Assembly: GCA_026003215.1 (NCBI GenBank) | Contig: BPGV01000001.1 | Location: 1,827,729 to 1,891,728 of the forward strand | Direction: 5' to 3' | Length of the DNA: 64,000 bases | From: Bacteroidia bacterium | GTDB lineage: Bacteria > Bacteroidota > Bacteroidia > SpSt-205 | Shown: positions 1 through 7,994 of the stretch, in pieces | Layout of the letters: each line of letters starts with the position of its first letter | Numbering within the stretch: position 1 is the stretch's first letter | Translations under genes and position numbers: made by a program | The notes under the pieces: generated by a model | The model's database searches: none | Told to the model about the DNA's origin: nothing | What the model saw: only the letters and a program-made list of their open reading frames with translations

Positions 1-426
1 CCGTTGGCGCAATACGGCTATGCTATCATTAGCGATGGCGAAATGGCCGTGATAGACCCGGCTCGGGACGAGCGCCCCTACTTAGAGCTGGCTGAGGCTA
101 CCGGTGCCCGGATCGTGGCTTCCCTCCTCACCCATCCCCATGCGGACTTTGTGAGTAGCTACTGGGCCATTGCGCAGAAGACCGGCGCCAAAGTCTATGC
201 CAGCGAACTCATAGGTCTGCTGGTGCCTTACGTGGGCCTCAAAGACGGCGACGAAATCCCCATCGGCAGGGCCAAACTCAAAGCTTACCTCACCCCTGGG
301 CATTCCCCCGACAGCATGACGTATGTGCTCTATGATGAAGAAGGCCGAGAATATGCGGCTTTCACAGGGGACTGGCTTTTCATCGGGGATGTAGGCCGAG
401 CAGACCTGCGCGCCAAAGCCGGGTAA
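1..426 (+). CDS. Metallo-beta-lactamase-fold hydrolase, N-terminal part of a frameshifted MBL/rhodanese gene (5' cut by window edge)
   Basis: The frame is open at base 1, so the true start lies upstream of the window. The visible 140 residues form a metallo-beta-lactamase fold: THPHADF (residues 43-49) is the HxHxD metal-binding segment, TPGH (97-100) and TGDWLF (121-126) are the later His and Asp segments. Such a domain followed by rhodanese modules is typical of persulfide-dioxygenase-like enzymes of sulfur metabolism; the exact substrate is inferred. The frame stops at 424-426, but the same protein clearly continues one frame over (see the next feature). Deleting one A of the AAA at 415-417 restores an uninterrupted reading through AKPGNVQKQ into the downstream part. 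Either a sequencing indel or a real frameshift mutation explains this. Confidence 0.75.
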   Translation, partial: PLAQYGYAIISDGEMAVIDPARDERPYLELAEATGARIVASLLTHPHADFVSSYWAIAQKTGAKVYASELIGLLVPYVGLKDGDEIPIGRAKLKAYLTPGHSPDSMTYVLYDEEGREYAAFTGDWLFIGDVGRADLRAKAG

Positions 427-460
427 CGTCCAAAAGCAGCGGGAAGACCAAGCCCGCGAC

Positions 461-1339
461 ATGTACCATAGCCTCCGCCGCATGTTTGCTCGCCTGAAAG
501 ACTCTACCCTGGTCTATCCCGCCCATGGCGCCGGTACCCTCTGCGGTAAAGCCCTCAAGCAGTTCAACGCCAGCACTATAGGCGTGGAGCGCCTGGATAA
601 CTGGGCTGTACTCTTGGCTCACACCGCCGACGAGCAAACTTTTATTGAGGCGCTTGTGACGGGGCAGCCCCATATCCCCAAGTACTTCCCCAATAGCGTA
701 GAGGTCAATCGCCGAGGCCCTACGGGCTACGAAGAGGCCCTCAAAACTGTCCAAAAACTCGGACCATTTACGGCGCAGGCTGCGCAGGTTCTGGACCGGC
801 AAGCCACCGTCGTAGATGCTCGGCCCGCATACCTTTTCCGCAAAGGCCACCGCAAAGGCGCCATAAACATCCCCTTAGGAAAGAGCTTCAACACTTGGTT
901 GGGGTCTCTTATCGCCCCCGACGAACCCTACTACCTTATTGTGAGTTCAGCGCCGGCGTATGAGACGGCGATTGACCAGGTGCTGGCTATCGGCTACGAA
1001 GCCAACCTCAAAGGGGTATTCGTAGGTGTGGAATATGCCGAGGAAACCGGCCCAGAACCCTTCCCAGATGTAGAGGTGCTGCGCCATGACGGCCGCGCCT
1101 ACACCGTCGTAGATGTACGTGACCCCGACGAAGTAGGGGCGAACCCTCTGGTACCTCATGCGCTTCCTATCCGACTGGCAGAGCTGCGCGAGCGCATCGG
1201 TGAGGTGCCCCAGGGCAAGCCCATCGCCGTGCACTGTGCTGGCGGCTACCGTTCCGCTATCGGGAGTAGTATCCTCTTAGCCTCGGGCCGACAGCCCGTC
1301 TACGATGTAGGGGAAGCCATCACCCGCCTCCTCAACTAA
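461..1339 (+). CDS. Rhodanese-domain C-terminal part of the frameshifted MBL/rhodanese gene
   Basis: This frame continues the hydrolase of the previous feature. It is open back to the frameshift near 415, so ATG 461 is only the first available start after the break. MYHSLRR to VYPAHGAG (residues 1-24) completes the metallo-beta-lactamase domain, including its last His segment. Two rhodanese domains follow. The first (about 95-190) has SSAP where the catalytic Cys loop should be, so it is probably inactive. The second (about 205-292) has HCAGGYRS with the active Cys. The stop overlaps the convergent radical SAM gene by three bases, and a terminator lies just downstream. Loss of the frame would separate the hydrolase from its sulfurtransferase domains. 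Confidence 0.8.
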   Translation: MYHSLRRMFARLKDSTLVYPAHGAGTLCGKALKQFNASTIGVERLDNWAVLLAHTADEQTFIEALVTGQPHIPKYFPNSVEVNRRGPTGYEEALKTVQKLGPFTAQAAQVLDRQATVVDARPAYLFRKGHRKGAINIPLGKSFNTWLGSLIAPDEPYYLIVSSAPAYETAIDQVLAIGYEANLKGVFVGVEYAEETGPEPFPDVEVLRHDGRAYTVVDVRDPDEVGANPLVPHALPIRLAELRERIGEVPQGKPIAVHCAGGYRSAIGSSILLASGRQPVYDVGEAITRLLN

Positions 1340-2415
1340 CCCGAGAGCACCGGTTGAAGTGGGGCGGTCAGCTTAAGCTGGCCGCCCTTTCTTTTTTCCG
1401 GAGGCCATACCGTCCGCATCCATAACCGCAGAGATCCCCAGAAGCCCCACTTCCGCCACACATACCGTAGCGTGCTCGGGAGAGAGGCCCAAAAATACCG
1501 GCTCACCTCCACCGCGAAGCTCGGCTCCATGTAGCAGTTGATGACACACCCCTCGCAAAAACTAAATCGCCCCTCTAACTGGCGCAAATGCGCTACAGCT
1601 GGGCTGTGGTACAGTTCCGCCAAAGGCCGATCTATGGGGAAGCTGTACCCCTGCTCATGCGCATGATAGCAAGGGAGCAGCAAGCGGTTATCTGGGGAGA
1701 TGACGATAGTCGCTGAGGCGGCCCGACATACGGGGGCATAGGGGGAGTTGCCTCCCTCGGCACGCAGACGTAAAAAGGCTTCGTTTAGGTATACATCGGG
1801 GCGTCGTCCCCACCGGCGCAGCGCTCGCACCGCTTCTGCGGGTAGGTGATTAGCGCCTACGCTATTGTAGGCAAAAACCGGATTGAGTATTAGGATGAGC
1901 TTGTGCGGCCGCACAAACTGTTCATATACGCCCTCAATATCCTGCCAGTTTTCTGGGGTCACCGTGAAAAGAATATCCGGTTTCTCGCCGAGCTGAGTAG
2001 CTATTTTGAGGCTTTCTTTCACAAATGCGAAGCACGGGACCCCACCTCGTAAGCGGTCGTGTTTTTCTGCTGTGGCCGCATCTAAGGAGAAGTGGAGCAT
2101 ATCTATCTTGCCGCGCAGTTGGTGGGCGCGCTTGGGGTAAAGAAGGCCGTTGGTGGTCACGGTGGTGATGAATCCCATCCGCTGAGCTGCTTCTAAAAAG
2201 AGCGGGAGGTCCCGATGCAGGAGCGGTTCCCCCCCTGTGAAGTCAATAATACGCACGCCCAGCTTGCGTAAGGCACGCAAGTTTTCTATGACGCGCTCAG
2301 GGGTAGCGTAAGGCGAGGGTTTTTCCCAGATGTCGCAAAAGGTGCAGGCGGCGTTGCACCGGTAGGTGAGGTAGTAGTTTGCCAGGACTGGCCGGCGGCG
2401 CAGGAGCCCTCCCAT
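1336..2415 (-). CDS. Radical SAM protein with C-terminal cysteine-rich (SPASM/twitch-like) region
   Basis: The N-terminal CNAACTFC matches the CxxxCxxC motif that binds the radical SAM [4Fe-4S] cluster. GGEPLL follows at the usual SAM-contact position. C-terminal cysteines (CRAAS, LPCYHAH, CEGCVINCY) suggest auxiliary cluster ligands as in SPASM or twitch proteins. The substrate cannot be told. An upstream GTG at 2472 would place a terminator hairpin inside the coding sequence. I prefer ATG 2415, giving 359 residues, because a TATTTTG box lies 6 bases before it. A second radical SAM protein with similar organisation lies at 43.0-44.1 kb, but the two are not obviously close paralogues. Confidence 0.8.
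   Translation of the reverse strand: MGGLLRRRPVLANYYLTYRCNAACTFCDIWEKPSPYATPERVIENLRALRKLGVRIIDFTGGEPLLHRDLPLFLEAAQRMGFITTVTTNGLLYPKRAHQLRGKIDMLHFSLDAATAEKHDRLRGGVPCFAFVKESLKIATQLGEKPDILFTVTPENWQDIEGVYEQFVRPHKLILILNPVFAYNSVGANHLPAEAVRALRRWGRRPDVYLNEAFLRLRAEGGNSPYAPVCRAASATIVISPDNRLLLPCYHAHEQGYSFPIDRPLAELYHSPAVAHLRQLEGRFSFCEGCVINCYMEPSFAVEVSRYFWASLPSTLRYVWRKWGFWGSLRLWMRTVWPPEKRKGGQLKLTAPLQPVLSG
1361..1397 (+). terminator. Intrinsic terminator of the MBL/rhodanese gene
   Basis: A 13-base palindrome (1362-1374 against 1375-1387, one G-T pair, TTAA at the centre) is followed by a T-rich run to 1397. It sits inside the last codons of the convergent radical SAM gene, so the same bases both encode protein and end transcription on the other strand. 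Confidence 0.8.
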
Positions 2416-2428
2416 CTGGTCCAAAATA
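2416..2428 (-). promoter_or_regulatory. Putative -7 box of the radical SAM gene
   Basis: TATTTTG (2422-2428 on the minus strand) is a one-base-shorter form of TAnnTTTG and ends 6 bases before ATG 2415. It lies directly behind the T-tract of the preceding terminator. Confidence 0.4.
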
Positions 2429-2430
2429 CG

Positions 2431-2465
2431 ATTAAAAAGCAAACGGGGCTGCCTCAGCAGCCCCG
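2431..2465 (-). terminator. Intrinsic terminator of the sorted secreted protein gene
   Basis: On the minus strand a 9-base perfect stem (2465-2457 with 2452-2444) and a 4-base loop are followed by TTTGCTTTTTAAT. It lies 22 bases past the stop of the upstream minus-strand gene. Confidence 0.85.
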
Positions 2466-2487
2466 CTGCCACACTTTTTCAGGATAT

Positions 2488-3894
2488 TTAGCGGAGGATT
2501 GTCAGGTGGAAGGCGGCGGCCCCCAAGGGGCTTTGGACGCGGAGGAGGTAGCTCCCTGCGGGTAGATCGCCTGTATCCAGGCTCAAAGTGCTTTCGCCGG
2601 CAGAAAGGGAACGGGGCCCCCACGTCTTTACCCAGCGTCCATCCAGCGTATAAAGATAGAGGGTAGCTTCTGTGGGGGTAGGCGTCTGCACCTTGAGGTG
2701 GAAGCAGTCCGTGGCCGGATTCGGATACGGACTCATCATGCTGAGCTTATCCCCACGTATCCACACCCCTGTGGTAATGTCCTGGGCATACACAATCGGG
2801 AAAAGAACCCAGTTGAGTCCTTTGTTGATAGGCGGACCAAAGAGATGCGTCGGCACCCAGTCGGGCAGCGTAGGGCTCAATCCAGAAGGCTTTGCGTAGA
2901 AGTCCCCGCTGCTGGTGTCGTAAATCGCCCAGGACACAAGGCTCCGCCCTATAATCGCCGTATCCCCTGTAAAACAAGGATGATTAGTCATAGGACCCGC
3001 ATACGCAGGCCCCATCAGGAAGAAAAGCGTATCGGTGAGGTTATAGTTTTTTAGATTGTACCGTTCCGTGCCCACAGCCACATAATAGGAGGCCGAGTCA
3101 GTGATATCCAGCGGCGTAGAGAAATAAGCAAAGTCAAATAGTTCGGTAATGCTAGGGGGATTACCTTGGGGGGTGGGACAGTTGGCCCCTGTTTCATTTA
3201 AGAGCAGGTTGCCTATGCGCACGTCGGAAATGGGCTTAGCGGTGGTGCGTACAGGCGCTTGGGGATAGGTGCCTGGCCGAGCAGGACTATAGAAAGGACT
3301 GCCCCAGCTATAAGTGCGTGCGGGATGGAGTGTATAAAAGAGGGTATAGGCCCCGTCGCTTAAACTGTCCGGCGTGGGGGCTTGGAGTTGCGGGACGCAC
3401 CCGTTTGTGCCAGAGAAATTAACCCAGAGCAGGGCTACCCCCTTGATAGACACCGTACGATTGACATTGCCTAAGTCAGGGGTAATGTCGTAGCGTTCAG
3501 CAATAGCACCATCTAAGAAAGCTATGAGGGGAGGGCTCACAGTGCCCGCAGTGTCCCGGAGATTACTTACCACTAAGTAAGCCGCCTCTGCTTCTAACGA
3601 GTCGAAGAAAGTACCTATGCAAGCGGCAGGCGGATTGCTTCGGGTATTCGGTCCTGTACCATTACTGATGAGGGTGTCGCCGGCATAGTTTATGTCATTG
3701 GTAGGGGTGGGCACGATGGCGTAGTCTTGGTTAGGCTGGAGCCAAGGGAGGCTCTGGATGCGGCCCTGGGGCGTGGAGAGGAGATACGCAGGCAGCCGAA
3801 TAGGTCGGACAGGTCGTCCGATTTGCGTAGGCACCTGTACCTGCTGCGCCCATCCGAAAAGGAGGGCACTTAATAAAAGGTATGCGCGTGTCAT
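2488..3894 (-). CDS. Secreted protein with type IX secretion C-terminal sorting domain
   Basis: This 468-residue protein starts with a signal peptide (MTRAYLLLSALLFGWAQQ) with Gln after the cleavage site, as is common in Bacteroidota. The body is Thr/Pro/Asn-rich and I recognise no enzymatic domain. The last 80 or so residues begin MSPYPNPATDCF and run through LYTLDGRWV to PAGSYLLRVQ and a short final strand, which is the standard type A sorting domain. It should therefore be exported across the outer membrane by the secretion system encoded at 8-13.6 kb and be anchored or released. ATG 3894 is chosen over the upstream ATG 3915 because the signal peptide starts there and TATATTTG lies 7 bases before it. 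Confidence 0.85.
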   Translation of the reverse strand: MTRAYLLLSALLFGWAQQVQVPTQIGRPVRPIRLPAYLLSTPQGRIQSLPWLQPNQDYAIVPTPTNDINYAGDTLISNGTGPNTRSNPPAACIGTFFDSLEAEAAYLVVSNLRDTAGTVSPPLIAFLDGAIAERYDITPDLGNVNRTVSIKGVALLWVNFSGTNGCVPQLQAPTPDSLSDGAYTLFYTLHPARTYSWGSPFYSPARPGTYPQAPVRTTAKPISDVRIGNLLLNETGANCPTPQGNPPSITELFDFAYFSTPLDITDSASYYVAVGTERYNLKNYNLTDTLFFLMGPAYAGPMTNHPCFTGDTAIIGRSLVSWAIYDTSSGDFYAKPSGLSPTLPDWVPTHLFGPPINKGLNWVLFPIVYAQDITTGVWIRGDKLSMMSPYPNPATDCFHLKVQTPTPTEATLYLYTLDGRWVKTWGPRSLSAGESTLSLDTGDLPAGSYLLRVQSPLGAAAFHLTILR

Positions 3895-3909
3895 ATCGCC
3901 CCAAATATA
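3895..3909 (-). promoter_or_regulatory. -7 promoter box abutting the secreted-protein start
   Basis: Perfect TAnnTTTG (TATATTTG at 3909-3902) followed by the 7-base spacer GGGCGAT and then ATG 3894. The same GGGCGAT spacer is used by the fibre gene at 35916. Confidence 0.65.
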
Positions 3910-3975
3910 CGGCATAAAAAACCCCCTCTTGTAAAAAGTAACCGCACTTTTGGATTTGGGCCCGGATATTTGCGT

Positions 3976-4635
3976 ATGGCTCTCTCGCCTGCCGAAAAAG
4001 CCGTCCGCATCTTGCCTGTCTTAGAGGCCCGCTATGGGAATGCCACCACCGAGCTTCATTACCAAAACCCCTATCAGCTTACTGTGGCGGTGGTCCTCTC
4101 TGCGCAATGCACGGACGTGCGGGTCAATCAGACTACCCCGGCTTTTTTTGCGCGTTTCCCGGACTTTGCTACGCTGGCCCAGGCTACCCCCGAGGAGGTA
4201 TTCCCGTATATCCGCAGCATCTCTTATCCCAATAGCAAAGCCCAGCGCTTAGTAGCCCTCGCCCGAGAAGTGATGGACAAATACAATGGCGAGCTGCCCA
4301 AAGACCCGGAAGAGCTTCAAAAGCTCCCCGGCATCGGCCGGAAAAGCGCTAATGTGATTAGTTCGGTCCTGTGGGAAGCCCCAGTCATCGCCGTAGATAC
4401 ACATGTTTTCCGCGTAAGTCGGCGTCTGGGCCTGGCCCAAGGCAAAACCCCCGAAAAAGTAGAAGAAGAGCTACGCCAGATTATCCCCCCAGCGTATTTA
4501 GGGCGGGCACACCACTGGCTTATCCTCTTTGGACGCTATCACTGCACGGCCCGCAAGCCCCAGTGCGAACGCTGCCCCTTCACCGACTTATGTGCCTACT
4601 ACGCAGCCCATGTAGCCTCCAAAGCCGCCCCATAG
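3976..4635 (+). CDS. nth: Endonuclease III (DNA glycosylase/AP lyase)
   Basis: The 219-residue protein is of normal length for Nth, which removes oxidised pyrimidines and cleaves the abasic site in base excision repair. The helix-hairpin-helix LPGIGRKSANV carries the catalytic Lys, and VDTHVFRVSRRL carries the catalytic Asp. The C-terminal cysteines follow the C-x6-C-x2-C-x5-C pattern of the [4Fe-4S] cluster (CTARKPQCERCPFTDLC). An in-frame TTG six bases upstream is possible, but ATG 3976 is preferred; GATATTTG (one mismatch to TAnnTTTG) ends 3 bases before it. The gene is divergent from the secreted-protein gene. Confidence 0.95.
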   Translation: MALSPAEKAVRILPVLEARYGNATTELHYQNPYQLTVAVVLSAQCTDVRVNQTTPAFFARFPDFATLAQATPEEVFPYIRSISYPNSKAQRLVALAREVMDKYNGELPKDPEELQKLPGIGRKSANVISSVLWEAPVIAVDTHVFRVSRRLGLAQGKTPEKVEEELRQIIPPAYLGRAHHWLILFGRYHCTARKPQCERCPFTDLCAYYAAHVASKAAP

Positions 4636-4654
4636 CCCCGTCAGTTATTAGTTT

Positions 4655-4666
4655 TACTTTTGTCTC
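4655..4666 (+). promoter_or_regulatory. -7 promoter box abutting kynA
   Basis: TACTTTTG at 4655-4662 matches TAnnTTTG and is followed by TCTC and ATG 4667. The same TCTC spacer precedes the fibre gene at 40762. Confidence 0.65.
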
Positions 4667-5653
4667 ATGCAGGAAAAGTTAGAAGCCCTGCGCCGTAAAT
4701 ACAGCCTCCTCGGCCAGGACATGGAGACCTATTTGGAAGGGCTCCTGTATAGCCGTTCCCTCACCTACTGGGACTACATAGAACTGGATACCCTCCTTAC
4801 GCTGCAGAAGCCCCGAACGGATTTCCCGGATGAGGTGATTTTTATCGTGTATCACCAGATTACGGAGCTGTACTTCAAGCTGATAAAGGTAGAGTTGGAG
4901 CTTCTTTCGCAGGAGAGCTGGCAAGACGAACGTACTCTCCTTAAGCGCTTGCGGCGGATAGAAAGTTACTTTCGGCACCTCGCGCATAGCTTTGAGATTA
5001 TGCTGTATGGGATGGACTCGGAAAACTTTTTGCGGTTTCGGACGGCGCTTTTGCCAGCCAGTGGCTTTCAATCCGTACAGTTCCGTGAGATAGAGCTCAT
5101 GAGTACAGGCCTACGGCAGCTACTGGCCCCCCACCACCGCGATCTCAAAACCGACCATATAGATGAGCTCTATAACTACATCTACTGGAAGTACGGCAAC
5201 TTAGACAGTCGCACAGGCGAAAAAACCCTTACCCTAAAAATCTTTGAGCAAAAATATGATGGACACCTCCGGGCTATGGCCCATGCTTGGGTGGAGAAGA
5301 ACCTCAACGCGCGTTTAGAACAAGCGCTCACTAAGGGTCAGGTTTCGGATAAGCTTATTCAGGTTTTTCGGGAAGTGGATGTGCAAGTAAATATTTATTG
5401 GCGATTTGTGCATTTGCGTACGGCCGCGTATTACCTTAAGAGTGAGGAAAAGGCGTTACCCTCTACGGGCGGGACCAACTGGCAAGAATACTTACCGCCG
5501 TATAACCAAGGGATTCAGTTTTTCCCAAGCTTGTGGAGTGAGGAGGAGAAGGCGGAGTGGGGTAGAGGGAGTTTTTTGGAGCGGTTTCGGCGGGAGGTAG
5601 AGGCTACTTGGCGGCGTGGGCCTTCGGCGCCTTTGGCTCAAGAGGCTCGTTGA
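4667..5653 (+). CDS. kynA: Tryptophan 2,3-dioxygenase
   Basis: The haem enzyme opens the indole ring of tryptophan to N-formylkynurenine, the first step of the kynurenine route to catabolism or NAD. Family segments are in order: TYWDYIELDTLLTLQ near residue 34, the distal-site segment VYHQITELYFKLI near 62, SGFQSVQFREIE near 130, a haem-ligand candidate in WRFVHLRTA near 245, and STGGTNWQEYLPP near 270 corresponding to the family GTGGT motif. Length (328) is slightly above the usual bacterial size because of a charged C-terminal tail. No other kynurenine gene is next to it. Its 3' end overlaps the convergent ispF by 16 bases. Confidence 0.88.
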   Translation: MQEKLEALRRKYSLLGQDMETYLEGLLYSRSLTYWDYIELDTLLTLQKPRTDFPDEVIFIVYHQITELYFKLIKVELELLSQESWQDERTLLKRLRRIESYFRHLAHSFEIMLYGMDSENFLRFRTALLPASGFQSVQFREIELMSTGLRQLLAPHHRDLKTDHIDELYNYIYWKYGNLDSRTGEKTLTLKIFEQKYDGHLRAMAHAWVEKNLNARLEQALTKGQVSDKLIQVFREVDVQVNIYWRFVHLRTAAYYLKSEEKALPSTGGTNWQEYLPPYNQGIQFFPSLWSEEEKAEWGRGSFLERFRREVEATWRRGPSAPLAQEAR

Positions 5654-6132
5654 AGGAGCGCCACGGCATACGCTGCCACGCCCTCTTCTCGGCCTAAGGC
5701 CCCCATGCCCTCAGGGGTAGTTGCTTTTAGACTCACGTTCTCCAGCGGGATTTCCAAAGTAGTAGCGATGCTTTCCCGCATAGCAGGATAGTACGGACTA
5801 AGGCGAGGCCGCTGCGCAATAATCACCACATCTATATTAACTATCTCCCATCCCGCCGCCCAAATCCGTTCTCGTACGACCTTCAAGAGGTGTCGGGAGT
5901 CAATATCTTTATACTGGGGGTCAGAAGGGGGAAAGAGCTGTCCAATATCCCCGAGGTTAGCTGCACCGAGGAGGGCATCACAAATCGCATGAAGCACCAC
6001 ATCGGCGTCGGAGTGGCCTAATAGCCCCTTTTCATAGGGGATAGTTATCCCGCCTAAGCGGAGGGGGCGCCCTTCGGTATATTTGTGGGCATCGTAGCCC
6101 AGTCCGATGCGCAAGCTCCATTTCTGGCTCAT
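5638..6132 (-). CDS. ispF: 2-C-methyl-D-erythritol 2,4-cyclodiphosphate synthase
   Basis: IspF cyclises CDP-methylerythritol 2-phosphate in the MEP pathway to isoprenoid precursors. The N-terminal GLGYDAH holds the metal-binding Asp and His, GLLGHSDADV holds the third metal ligand, and ANLGDIGQLFPPSDPQYK and TTPEGMGALGREEG match conserved family segments. The 164-residue length is typical. TAGATTTG lies 7 bases before ATG 6132. The first 26 bases overlap the start of the divergent DUF4271-like gene, so the ispF promoter lies inside that gene. Confidence 0.95.
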   Translation of the reverse strand: MSQKWSLRIGLGYDAHKYTEGRPLRLGGITIPYEKGLLGHSDADVVLHAICDALLGAANLGDIGQLFPPSDPQYKDIDSRHLLKVVRERIWAAGWEIVNIDVVIIAQRPRLSPYYPAMRESIATTLEIPLENVSLKATTPEGMGALGREEGVAAYAVALLQRAS

Positions 6133-7195
6133 AGGGACGCAAATCTATGCCACTTTGTGGGGGCAAGGGTGGGTCTCGCCGGTGGCGTATGTGCCTTCCT
6201 CGTTGTTAGAAGCTGGCTATAAGGTTCAGGCAGAGCTTAGTCAGGGGTGGGGTGGAGGGCATACGGTACCTTTCCTTAGCGACTCTTCTTGGTTGATATC
6301 CAGGAAGATAGAGATAGATACGGGAACTGTGCTCTATATGGAAGGGGTGCAAGGGGAGATAGCCGTATATCAGGAGAATAGGCTTTTATTTTTAGGCAAC
6401 GCCCCTTGGGTAGCTATTCCCCTAATGGGGCGTGGGGTGGTAGGAGTGCGTATTCGGAGTAGAGGTAAGGGCGGTATATTGGGGGGTATTTATCTTCTTA
6501 GAAAGGATTCCTTGGTAGGTTGGCCAGCCGAGCCGTACCCCTCTTGGGTAGGGGATACATGCGAAGGGGACTGCAGTCACGTAGGACGTAGAGTACATAG
6601 CGTAGAGGCTCTGTTGCAACACAGGGACTCCTGTTTAGCCTTTGCGGAAATGCCCCCTGCGCGCGTACAAGTGGCGCTAAGCAAACAGCATAAGCAGTTT
6701 TGTATTGCCGCTTCGCCCCTTCCTTCTACACGTAACCCCCACGCAGGACCTCTTCCATTTCCGGTGTTTGTGGGCATGCTATTAGGGGTGGGGTTAGGGG
6801 TATTTTTCTTGCCTGTGCTCCGGGAGGTGATTATGGTCGGTCTTCATAGGCCTATCCCTACGAACTTTCTGGAAACGGTAGGTGGATTGACCCTTCTCTT
6901 AGGGCTGTCTGGGGCAGTGTTAGGCGATTGGGGGTGGGTAGGCCTTTTTGCGGGAGCGTTGGTGGGGGAAATGCTTTTTGGGTTATTCATGGAAGGCACT
7001 ATCCATCGGTACTGGCAGAGTTGGCTATCAGGGGCCTTGGTAGCGCTTATGGTGCGATTGGTATGGGGACCTGCGCTTCCTTGGGTACTGGTGGGCTTGT
7101 GGGGGATGCGGGCTGTGCGTTTGAGCCTACACATGCCTATTTTTCTGTACCTTTGCGCTGCCCAGGTTTTTATCTATTTCTTAATGACTGCATGA
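6107..7195 (+). CDS. DUF4271-like membrane protein upstream of hemD
   Basis: The 362-residue protein has a signal-like N terminus (MRKLHFWLIGTQIYATLWGQ), an extracytoplasmic region to about residue 225, then about five hydrophobic segments to the C terminus. In many Bacteroidota a DUF4271 protein precedes uroporphyrinogen-III synthase, and the order and topology here fit that family, though I cannot confirm similarity without a search. Its function is unknown. The stop overlaps the hemD start as ATGA, indicating translational coupling. ATG 6107 overlaps the divergent ispF coding region by 26 bases. A TATATTTG at 6078-6085 could be its -7 box with a longer leader. Confidence 0.65.
   Translation: MRKLHFWLIGTQIYATLWGQGWVSPVAYVPSSLLEAGYKVQAELSQGWGGGHTVPFLSDSSWLISRKIEIDTGTVLYMEGVQGEIAVYQENRLLFLGNAPWVAIPLMGRGVVGVRIRSRGKGGILGGIYLLRKDSLVGWPAEPYPSWVGDTCEGDCSHVGRRVHSVEALLQHRDSCLAFAEMPPARVQVALSKQHKQFCIAASPLPSTRNPHAGPLPFPVFVGMLLGVGLGVFFLPVLREVIMVGLHRPIPTNFLETVGGLTLLLGLSGAVLGDWGWVGLFAGALVGEMLFGLFMEGTIHRYWQSWLSGALVALMVRLVWGPALPWVLVGLWGMRAVRLSLHMPIFLYLCAAQVFIYFLMTA
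6133..6147 (-). promoter_or_regulatory. -7 promoter box abutting ispF
   Basis: TAGATTTG on the minus strand (6147-6140) is 7 bases from ATG 6132. A TTG lies 16 bases further upstream (6166-6164). The element is inside the coding sequence of the divergent gene. Confidence 0.6.
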
Positions 7196-7965
7196 AGCGA
7201 GTTCGGAGTATATTTATTGCTTTGGCTCCGCCGTCTGCTGACTCCCCGTATTATGATTTGGCCCGCTCCTGGAAAGTAGAGCTATATTTTGCTAATCTGG
7301 TAGAGACGCAAGGTATGACTTTACCGGAGTTTCGGGAGCAGGGAATTAGTCCGCTGGATTATAATGCGTATATTTTTTCGGGGCGGCAGGCGGTGGATCA
7401 TTTCTTCCGGCTTATGCAGGAGATGCGGTTGGAGGTGCCCGCTGACAGCCGCTTCCTCTGCGTGGGCGAAGCTGTGGCTCAACATCTTTACCAGTACATT
7501 CCGGGAGCACTGCGGCGCCGCACCTATGCCCAAGCCCATAGCTTAGATGAACTGATACCGTACATGCGTAAGCACCCCCAGAGTAAGTATTTATATGTAG
7601 GGGGAGGGGCTGCGCCACTGCATTTCTTTGGGGAAGCGGCTAAGTATAACATCCCCGTGGCTACGGTGCGGGTGTATCATGTACGGTATCTTCCCCTGCC
7701 GGCGGAGCTGCGACGCAAGCGATTTTCCGTGTTGTGTTTCTCTTCGCCGACCAGCGTATTGGCCTGGAAGCACCTGCATCCCCGTTACAAGCAAGGGGAG
7801 ACAGCTATCTTGGTCTTTGGGCAGGATACCTTGCGGGTAGCTCAGGCTGAGGGACTGCATGTAACAGATTATGCGCCGCGGGGTGAGATAAGTTCACTCT
7901 TGGCTTTGCTGGTTCAGTTTTTGCGCAATGCGCAGGGGCGGTCTTCGGCACTCGGACGCGATTGA
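7192..7965 (+). CDS. hemD: Uroporphyrinogen-III synthase
   Basis: HemD closes hydroxymethylbilane with inversion of ring D to give uroporphyrinogen III for haem and related tetrapyrroles. The family is poorly conserved in sequence. The two-lobed pattern is visible: an N-terminal VELYFANLVE with IFSGRQAVDHFF, then FLCVGEAVAQHL in the middle and YLYVGGGAA, CFSSPTSVLAW and TAILVFGQDTLRVAQ toward the C terminus. Length is 257 residues from ATG 7192, which overlaps the previous stop. The longer upstream open frame lies inside the DUF4271-like gene and is not coding. Confidence 0.85.
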   Translation: MKRVRSIFIALAPPSADSPYYDLARSWKVELYFANLVETQGMTLPEFREQGISPLDYNAYIFSGRQAVDHFFRLMQEMRLEVPADSRFLCVGEAVAQHLYQYIPGALRRRTYAQAHSLDELIPYMRKHPQSKYLYVGGGAAPLHFFGEAAKYNIPVATVRVYHVRYLPLPAELRRKRFSVLCFSSPTSVLAWKHLHPRYKQGETAILVFGQDTLRVAQAEGLHVTDYAPRGEISSLLALLVQFLRNAQGRSSALGRD

Positions 7966-7994
7966 CTTTCTAAAAAACCCTTTATATTTGCGCC
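7962..7994 (+). promoter_or_regulatory. Complete promoter of the secretion operon (porP)
   Basis: TTG at 7962-7964, then 18 bases, then TATATTTG at 7983-7990, then CGCC and the GTG start at 7995. Both elements match the Bacteroidota -33/-7 pattern. The predicted transcript would begin at or within about a base of the start codon. Confidence 0.7.

Noticed and set aside
6928-7191. N-terminal extension of the hemD frame
   Set aside because: This part overlaps the DUF4271-like membrane domain in another frame, and hemD has a coupled ATG at 7192 of the right length.
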